A stretch of 64,000 nt of DNA. Origin: Sediminibacillus massiliensis. Its GTDB lineage: Bacteria; Bacillota; Bacilli; Bacillales; Amphibacillaceae. The stretch lies in contig NZ_LT732535.1 of assembly GCF_900156915.1 (NCBI RefSeq), positions 1,017,823 through 1,081,822 on the forward strand, in the 5' to 3' direction. How positions within the stretch are numbered: the stretch's first letter is position 1; the number at the start of each line of letters is the position of its first letter. The position numbers and the translations under genes were made by a program. Positions 59,015-64,000 of the stretch are shown piece by piece. The notes under the pieces are model-generated. The model did not search any database. It was not told the DNA's origin and worked only from the letters and a program-made list of their open reading frames with translations.

Positions 59015-61069
59015 TTACAAAAAGGTACGCAAACCTTCCCATTTTATCTTCCAGGGTCCATCCTCGGGAAATCCGGGATTCTCCCTCTCATCGGCATCCC
59101 GCCAGCCGCAGGCCATCATGGACACCGCTGCCAAAAGACCTCCATTCCCTGGCAAGTAGGCTGTAAGACTTGGATTCTGATAGTTATGGCCGTTTGCAAG
59201 ATACCTGTTCTTAGTGACATCCATTAGCAGAAAATCAACGGCGAGTTTCGTTTCTCCGATCCTGGCAGCAGTCATTGCACACATCGGAAAGTCCCAACCC
59301 CAGGCTGATTCCCATTGCCATTCTGCCCACACTCGTTCCAGCGTGGTTTTCATAATACCGGAATCGACCAGATGCCCTGGGAGCATTCCCATCGCGGCCA
59401 CCATCGAAGGATGATCGTGATTATATTTTTCAAAGGTATCAGGGCAGTTTTCATGCGCAAGGTAAATACCGTCAGCGTGGGCCGGCAGTGTCATTGAATC
59501 CAAAACTTCTCTCCATTTTGGGTTTGCTGGTTCGTTCAGACGCTCCATCCATTCAACCGCAACGTTTAATCCAAAGTTCCAGTATTCCAGTTCAAAAGCG
59601 GGATTCCGTACATTATCCGGACTGTGGCATTCTTGAGCCGGAATCAAAGGCGGACCAAGCACATAAGCTTGTTTTCCTTCATCCCATTCTGCGTAAGAAA
59701 CCATGAAATCGGCTGTCTCCCTTACCACATCACGCCATTTCTTCAATGTTTCCGTAGTCGGTTGGGACTGATACGACAGTTCAGCAAAACTGAGCGGGTG
59801 CGGCTGCTGCCAGATAAGTACAGGAGCTATTTCAGACGGTGTTTGCTTTCCATCGGGACCTGTCATTTTTGGCCAGCGGGCCCCCTGATAGCCTTGAGAT
59901 CCGGCCAGTTCCTTTGCAATAGACAGATGGTTTATATACCATTCCATACTGTCCTCAATAAGGTGTTCTCTACCCCAGAGAAAGAAATGGGCTGCATGCC
60001 ACCAATGCATTTCCAAATGGAATTTGCCGAACCAGCTATTGTACATCAATCCTGTTTCCTGCGGGGGAAGGGAACCACTCCCATGCACAGCTGTTAAATA
60101 TTGTGATAACACCACCCTTCTTTCCAACTCGTGAGCCCTCTGATCAGTACTTTCCGAAAAATCGATCACCCCTCCGCTCTTCCAGAAATCACTCCAGTAT
60201 TGCCTGCTCTTCCGGCTCGTAACTTCGAAAGAATCGATAATCACTTCATTATGCGAGAAACCGATACTGAATCGAAGTGTTTCTTTCTTATGGTCAGGAA
60301 AAAGAATAAACTCGTGCATTCCTGCTTGTTCGATTCTTCCAGAGGTTGTATGCCAGCTCACCTCATACCAGTCCTCATCAAGCCGCCTTGTTATCAAAGC
60401 ACGATGTTCACTTTCCTTCTTCAATATCGATGAATGTCCATCTTCATTGGACCAGTCAGGAAAAATCGCTTCTTCCCATTTGCGTGAATTCATGTCTCCG
60501 GACGGGAAGCGGAGAAGGACTTGCAGCTGGTCGGCCTTCATTAAATCTGAAGTTACGCTCACTGCAATCTGATTTCGTTCTGGATGGCAGACTGTCTGGA
60601 CCGACACTCGGGATCCTTCAAGAATGAACTCACTATGTAAAATTCCTTCCCATAGATTTAGTGTTTGATAAACTTGCTCTAAATCAGCAAGGCCTGCCTC
60701 CCCACCATTTTCTTTGAACAGCCTGAAAGAAATTTGTCCCAGCTGGAGTCTATGCGGATTCTGCCTCAACCAATGGTATGCATCTTCCTTTCCTTGCGGA
60801 TATAATGGATATTGAACCTGCCTTCCCTGGACAGAAAACGACTGCAATTCTAAATCGTTCTGTTCATATTTGCCGGAGTGACCGCTGTAATGCCATCCCC
60901 ATTGGGACTGAGTGCCGAGCGGGACATCGTAATCCTTCGCAAACGTTTGAAGACCGGTGATATCGGCAGTAAATGAAAATTCTCCATTACCCACCGACAG
61001 TGGCGACAAGGGATCTGCTTTTGTCAAAGCCGGATGGTGTCTTGATACTACTTTCTTCCTATCAATCAT
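59015..61069 (-). CDS. Six-hairpin (alpha/alpha) glycosidase, GH65/GH95-like, uncharacterised
   Basis: This is a 684-residue cytoplasmic protein (no signal peptide). The N-terminal part reads like a beta-sandwich ('LSPLSVGNGEFSFTADITGL' is the opening motif of such enzymes) and the C-terminal part like an (alpha/alpha)6 barrel with 'GKFHLEMHWWHAAHFFLWG', 'IPAQECHSPDNVRNPAFELE' and 'WGWDFPMCAMTAARIG'. Candidate catalytic acids are the Glu residues in the middle two motifs. It lies upstream of and on the same strand as the sugar ABC genes, so it probably degrades the imported oligosaccharide. The substrate is not evident. The ATG has AGGAGGTGGG upstream. Confidence 0.72.
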   Translation of the reverse strand: MIDRKKVVSRHHPALTKADPLSPLSVGNGEFSFTADITGLQTFAKDYDVPLGTQSQWGWHYSGHSGKYEQNDLELQSFSVQGRQVQYPLYPQGKEDAYHWLRQNPHRLQLGQISFRLFKENGGEAGLADLEQVYQTLNLWEGILHSEFILEGSRVSVQTVCHPERNQIAVSVTSDLMKADQLQVLLRFPSGDMNSRKWEEAIFPDWSNEDGHSSILKKESEHRALITRRLDEDWYEVSWHTTSGRIEQAGMHEFILFPDHKKETLRFSIGFSHNEVIIDSFEVTSRKSRQYWSDFWKSGGVIDFSESTDQRAHELERRVVLSQYLTAVHGSGSLPPQETGLMYNSWFGKFHLEMHWWHAAHFFLWGREHLIEDSMEWYINHLSIAKELAGSQGYQGARWPKMTGPDGKQTPSEIAPVLIWQQPHPLSFAELSYQSQPTTETLKKWRDVVRETADFMVSYAEWDEGKQAYVLGPPLIPAQECHSPDNVRNPAFELEYWNFGLNVAVEWMERLNEPANPKWREVLDSMTLPAHADGIYLAHENCPDTFEKYNHDHPSMVAAMGMLPGHLVDSGIMKTTLERVWAEWQWESAWGWDFPMCAMTAARIGETKLAVDFLLMDVTKNRYLANGHNYQNPSLTAYLPGNGGLLAAVSMMACGWRDADERENPGFPEDGPWKIKWEGLRTFL

Positions 61070-61173
61070 TTTTCCCACCTCCTGTTGACGAAAAATCGGG
61101 AGTATTTTACTACAACCATACTATTCGAGATTCTCCAGTTTAATCCTGCTTTTAATTTCTTCACAAAATGAAA

Positions 61174-61200
61174 AAGCCAACCTGTAACAGCTGGCTTTCT
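61174..61200 (-). terminator. Terminator of the DUF4362 lipoprotein gene
   Basis: On the minus strand AAAGCCA pairs with TGGCTTT (inner CTG/CAG pairs), followed by T-residues. Confidence 0.75.
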
Positions 61201-61201
61201 A

Positions 61202-61687
61202 TCATTGATCCGACTCCCGAAAAGCCTTTTCCGTTCCAACTAAACCTATTAATGTCGAATGCTCAGTGCCATCATCTGCCTGGCAGGAACTCAAATAAAC
61301 AATCGGACCGCGCAGGGAAATATAATCACATTGAAAGGTTCCGACAGGGGTTTGCTGATATCCTTCATAATTATTTTCAAACGTGATTTGCTTCCCATCA
61401 TAAGAAATGGAGTTCTTATGATGACTGCCGCCAGGTTCGAAGATGGATATGTCTACATTGGCTTTTTCTTCCGACTCGACCTTATCCAGCAGCTCCACCA
61501 CTTTTTCCGCATGCTGAACCTCTAATGCGCCCTGAACGATTTGGTCAAAACTGCTTGCTTCATGTTCTACGATCACATCTCCGTTCTGTTCGGCGTCATC
61601 GATGGTATAGGTTTCCTTTGAACCTGCATCAGAACAGCCTGCAACAACCCATAGACCGACAACTATAAACCATATAACTCTTCTCAT
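61202..61687 (-). CDS. DUF4362-like lipoprotein
   Basis: This 161-residue protein has a lipoprotein signal ending 'LWVVAGCSDAG'. The body shows 'DDAEQNGDVIVEHEASSFDQ' and 'ISYDGKQITFENNYEGYQ', the general pattern of small DUF4362 lipoproteins in Bacillaceae. Two further cysteines ('FQCDYISL' and 'YLSSCQADD') could form a disulfide outside the membrane. The function is unknown. It is monocistronic. Confidence 0.75.
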   Translation of the reverse strand: MRRVIWFIVVGLWVVAGCSDAGSKETYTIDDAEQNGDVIVEHEASSFDQIVQGALEVQHAEKVVELLDKVESEEKANVDISIFEPGGSHHKNSISYDGKQITFENNYEGYQQTPVGTFQCDYISLRGPIVYLSSCQADDGTEHSTLIGLVGTEKAFRESDQ

Positions 61688-61791
61688 GGTTCCCCCCTCT
61701 TTTGTCTCACTTATCCATTAATACCCTTGTGGCTTACTTCTTTTCGAAGCATCCTTATTCCTTCTTTATCCATAAAAAGGATATTCTATCT

Positions 61792-62325
61792 CTAAGCATT
61801 GTATTCCATCAGCCAGCAGTCATGATATTCCCCCTCGTGATATTCATGCTCCGGCAGGATTTTGACTTTTTCGAATCCACACTTCTCGTAACAGTTGACA
61901 GCGCGTCGATTGGTTACACGAGGATCTAGAGTTATTTTTTGTGCATACTTTCGAGAGATAAGAAAATGAACCATCGTACCGACAAGTAATTGACCGATAC
62001 CCTTGTCCCAGTAATCCGTTTCGCCGATAAATTGATCCATTCCATAAATAATTTCTTCATTCCCACAGCCATATTTTTTCCTAGTCGCCATGTCCAGCTG
62101 GTAAAATTGCACGTAGCCTATTTTCTCGCCGCCATATTCGATAATCCCTCTTGTTGTATCGTCCTTGCCTGAATAAAATTTCTCGTTCACCTTCGACAAA
62201 TCATGAGGATTGTCCCTTCCTTCATAGAATGCAAGTAAAACGGGATTAGAAAGCCACTTCACCAATAGATCCCTGTCCTTCCTTGTCAACAGTCGGATAG
62301 TCAAGCCTCCATCTTGAATGAACAT
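61792..62325 (-). CDS. GNAT acetyltransferase of the AAC(6')-like (AacA4) group
   Basis: The protein has 177 residues and the Acetyltransf_8 layout: 'LTRKDRDLLVKWLSNPVLL', 'IGYVQFYQLD', 'GETDYWDKGIGQLLVGTMVH' (acetyl-CoA loop) and 'RVTNRRAVNCYEKCGFEKVK'. The group contains aminoglycoside 6'-N-acetyltransferases as well as chromosomal relatives of unknown substrate; resistance cannot be assumed. The ATG is chosen for GGAGG eight bases upstream. Longer in-frame starts are unsupported. Confidence 0.83.
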   Translation of the reverse strand: MFIQDGGLTIRLLTRKDRDLLVKWLSNPVLLAFYEGRDNPHDLSKVNEKFYSGKDDTTRGIIEYGGEKIGYVQFYQLDMATRKKYGCGNEEIIYGMDQFIGETDYWDKGIGQLLVGTMVHFLISRKYAQKITLDPRVTNRRAVNCYEKCGFEKVKILPEHEYHEGEYHDCWLMEYNA

Positions 62326-62459
62326 GCGGCAATCCTCCCTTTCATTACCTTCATCCTTTAAAGTTCTGTCCCACAATCTCAATAACCTGCAAAAAGGTTC
62401 ATTTTCAATCACATCGATGGAGTCAACATGGCTGCACAAGTTTCTCTAATATGAAAAAA

Positions 62460-62482
62460 AACCCCGCCATACTGACGAGGTT
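62460..62482 (-). terminator. Terminator of the RimJ-like acetyltransferase gene
   Basis: On the minus strand AACCTCG pairs with CGGGGTT (one G-U), followed by eight T-residues. Confidence 0.85.
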
Positions 62483-62500
62483 TCTGATACTGCTTACCCT

Positions 62501-63070
62501 TTATATGCGGTCTGCCGGCATGCCGTTACTCTTGTTTAGAAACTCATTTTTAAGAATACTCATTCTTAAACGGTCTACAAACAACCCGTTTCTCAGTCTG
62601 TCTTGTCTTAAGATTCCTTCTTCTACATAACCCATCCTTCTATAAGAATTGATGGCCTTTTCATTGTCCACTTCCACCCTGAGCCAGACTTTGTTAAGTT
62701 GTAATTGATTGAAACCCCATTGAAGCATTTCTTTCATTGCAGATAATCCATAACCCTTACCCCAGTAACTCTTTTCCCCTATTGCCAGGCCCAGCTCAGC
62801 GTGCTTGTTCAATCGATCGATATTTTTCAAGTCAATCCAGCCGATATGTATTCCATTATCTGTGATAATAGCTTTTTGTTCATAGCCGTTTGTTTTGTCC
62901 ATGCACATCTGAATCCACTTTTTGGTTTCGTTTCTGCTGAAAGGGGGATATTTATCAGGCATATTTAAATGCTTTGTAACTTCTCGATCAAGACACCATT
63001 GATAACGGTCTTCTACATCTTCAAGAGTCAATTCCCTCAGCATGACTTTCGGAAGCCGGGTTGCTGTCAT
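62501..63070 (-). CDS. GNAT acetyltransferase (RimJ/SpeG-like)
   Basis: This 189-residue protein has 'MLRELTLEDVEDRYQWCLDR', the acetyl-CoA loop 'GLAIGEKSYWGKGYGLSAMK' and 'VDNEKAINSYRRMGYVEEG', as in the Acetyltransf_3 group that modifies ribosomal proteins, polyamines or small amines. The start ATG has AGGAGG upstream. It is a neighbour of another GNAT gene on the same strand but has its own terminator, so it is a separate unit. Confidence 0.85.
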   Translation of the reverse strand: MTATRLPKVMLRELTLEDVEDRYQWCLDREVTKHLNMPDKYPPFSRNETKKWIQMCMDKTNGYEQKAIITDNGIHIGWIDLKNIDRLNKHAELGLAIGEKSYWGKGYGLSAMKEMLQWGFNQLQLNKVWLRVEVDNEKAINSYRRMGYVEEGILRQDRLRNGLFVDRLRMSILKNEFLNKSNGMPADRI

Positions 63071-63665
63071 TCACCGTTTCCCTCCTGCATTTTCGTATAA
63101 AATGGATGAATGCCCGAACGGCAATAATTATTCATTCTGTAATAGACTTACGTCCGGTTTCATCAAAGCTTCAAACTCATTCGTCCTTAAAGGAACCGAG
63201 TAAAAATATGTAATAATTATATTCTACTACAAATGTGTCTTCTGGCCTACTATTTACTGTAGACAATCCAGACGGGCAACAGTGGTTGACCTCCTGGGGA
63301 GCCGTGAATGTTCCTCTTTCCCTATCTTGGCTCAACGCTTCCCCGATAATTAAAACATTGGCCGATTCAACAATTGGGAGCTTGCTGGGTTCGGATTCTT
63401 ACCGATATCTATCTTTTCTCCATTCACCTATGGATATTCTCTTGTCCTCAAATCTAACAAACTATATCTCTAAAACTAATGGAAAGAACTATAATATTTA
63501 AAAATGGATCATGTAACTGAATGAGCTGTTTTTAGATATTATTGTTCTTCTGCGTTAGAAATAAAACAATGGTATACAGACGGGCACCCCCGAGTACTAT
63601 CTTAAAATGAGTCCAATTAACTTTGTGATTAGGTTTGGTCTTATAAAGACAAAGGAGTGTACTAT
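63071..63665. other. Intergenic region without a convincing gene
   Basis: A plus-strand frame at 63235-63501 is open but has no ribosome binding site, recognisable domain or promoter. It could be a gene remnant. The right end must hold the promoter of the gene starting at 63666, though no good -35/-10 pair was found. Confidence 0.4.
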
Positions 63666-63965
63666 TTGTTTTTACGTGAAATAAAAAATCTTCAAGTTGT
63701 CAGTCAGCTTTCATTGAAGCATGTGGAGGACCGCCTTTTCATCACAGCTGATTTCCCGAGCGATTTCCTGCAGGAAAACCAGCTTTACCAACCCTACTTA
63801 TATGTAACGCTGTATGCGCGGGGAGGAGCATTGATCAAAATTATCGATGAAGAAACCATTCAATCTTATTCTCTCACCAAAAAAAATATTTCACGGAAGG
63901 TCTACCATCAAATTGTCGAATATGCTTTGTTACACTCCCCTCAATTCAGACACCTGTTTCGTTAG
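63666..63965 (+). CDS. Hypothetical protein (99 residues)
   Basis: This is a soluble protein beginning at a TTG preceded by AAAGGAG at the right distance ('(M)FLREIKNLQVVSQLSLKH'). It has no membrane segment or cysteine, a mixed alpha/beta composition and a basic C-terminus ending 'SPQFRHLFR'. No family is recognised. A GTG three codons earlier overlaps the ribosome binding site and is less likely. Confidence 0.6.
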   Translation: MFLREIKNLQVVSQLSLKHVEDRLFITADFPSDFLQENQLYQPYLYVTLYARGGALIKIIDEETIQSYSLTKKNISRKVYHQIVEYALLHSPQFRHLFR

Positions 63966-64000
63966 CATGTTTTTTATTTATTGTAATTTTCTCCAAACGA

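Noticed and set aside
61792-62325. Aminoglycoside resistance gene
   Set aside because: The protein belongs to the same acetyltransferase group as AAC(6') enzymes, but the group includes many chromosomal proteins without resistance activity and there is no mobile context.
63235-63501. 88-codon open frame near the right end
   Set aside because: There is no ribosome binding site, promoter or recognisable domain; it is listed only as intergenic sequence, possibly a remnant.

Overview
The window reads as chromosomal DNA of a spore-forming, low-GC Gram-positive bacterium of the Bacillaceae. The evidence is the very close resemblance of many products to Bacillus subtilis proteins (GuaC, CysJ, YkuI, CdaS, YkvT-type SleB hydrolase, MetI/MetC), AGGAGG-type ribosome binding sites, three S-box (SAM) riboswitches, PurBox pairs, cre sites and a MifM/YidC2 pair. 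A salt- or alkali-tolerant relative of Bacillus such as Virgibacillus, Halobacillus or Oceanobacillus would fit the gene style, but that is inference. No rRNA, tRNA, CRISPR array, prophage or intact insertion sequence was seen.

Layout. 1-5.2 kb: 3' end of helD, a 459-bp imperfect palindrome with 13-bp terminal inverted repeats, a cupin, an MFS exporter with its HxlR regulator and tandem operators, and an alpha/beta hydrolase. 5.2-13.5 kb: a cold shock protein, a self-regulated XRE/membrane protein pair, a YeeE/YedE transporter, an ABC-2 exporter, a DUF3892 protein, and an MMPL exporter facing its TetR regulator. 13.5-25.2 kb: sulfur block. An S-box operon sumT-sirB-cysJ-cysI and an S-box operon metI-metC lie on the minus strand. 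A third S-box operon, cysH-cysP, lies on the plus strand and is followed by a HemD-like gene. 25.2-34.6 kb: SNF2 helicase, YkuI, FetAB-like transporter, a HesB-like gene, cdaS, a thioredoxin-like gene and a YkvI-type permease. 34.6-49.4 kb: YkgJ-type protein, PadR pair, RNase H, VOC protein, guaC, HpaB-like protein, SurA-N lipoprotein, mifM-yidC2, GNAT, SleB hydrolase, purT, nitrate transporter and a GH10 xylanase. 49.4-61.1 kb: two-component system with an FtsX-type ABC transporter, then a sugar ABC operon with DUF624 protein and a six-hairpin glycosidase. 61.1-64 kb: lipoprotein, two acetyltransferases and a hypothetical gene.

The most notable content is a pair of probable selenoprotein genes. 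The HesB-like gene (31547-31825) and the thioredoxin-like gene (32767-33099) each carry one in-frame UGA exactly where the family has a redox or metal-ligand cysteine. Each UGA is followed by a stem-loop whose apical loop contains GG, and the first of these G residues lies 26 nt after the UGA in both. Conventional gene calling would miss the first gene and truncate the second.

The second notable item is a diverged MifM-type arrest peptide (42504-42794). Its last codons encode the anti-Shine-Dalgarno arm of a hairpin that covers the yidC2 ribosome binding site. Several regulators (HxlR, XRE, PadR, TetR, an OmpR-family response regulator) can be matched to repeated or palindromic sites at their own or neighbouring promoters.
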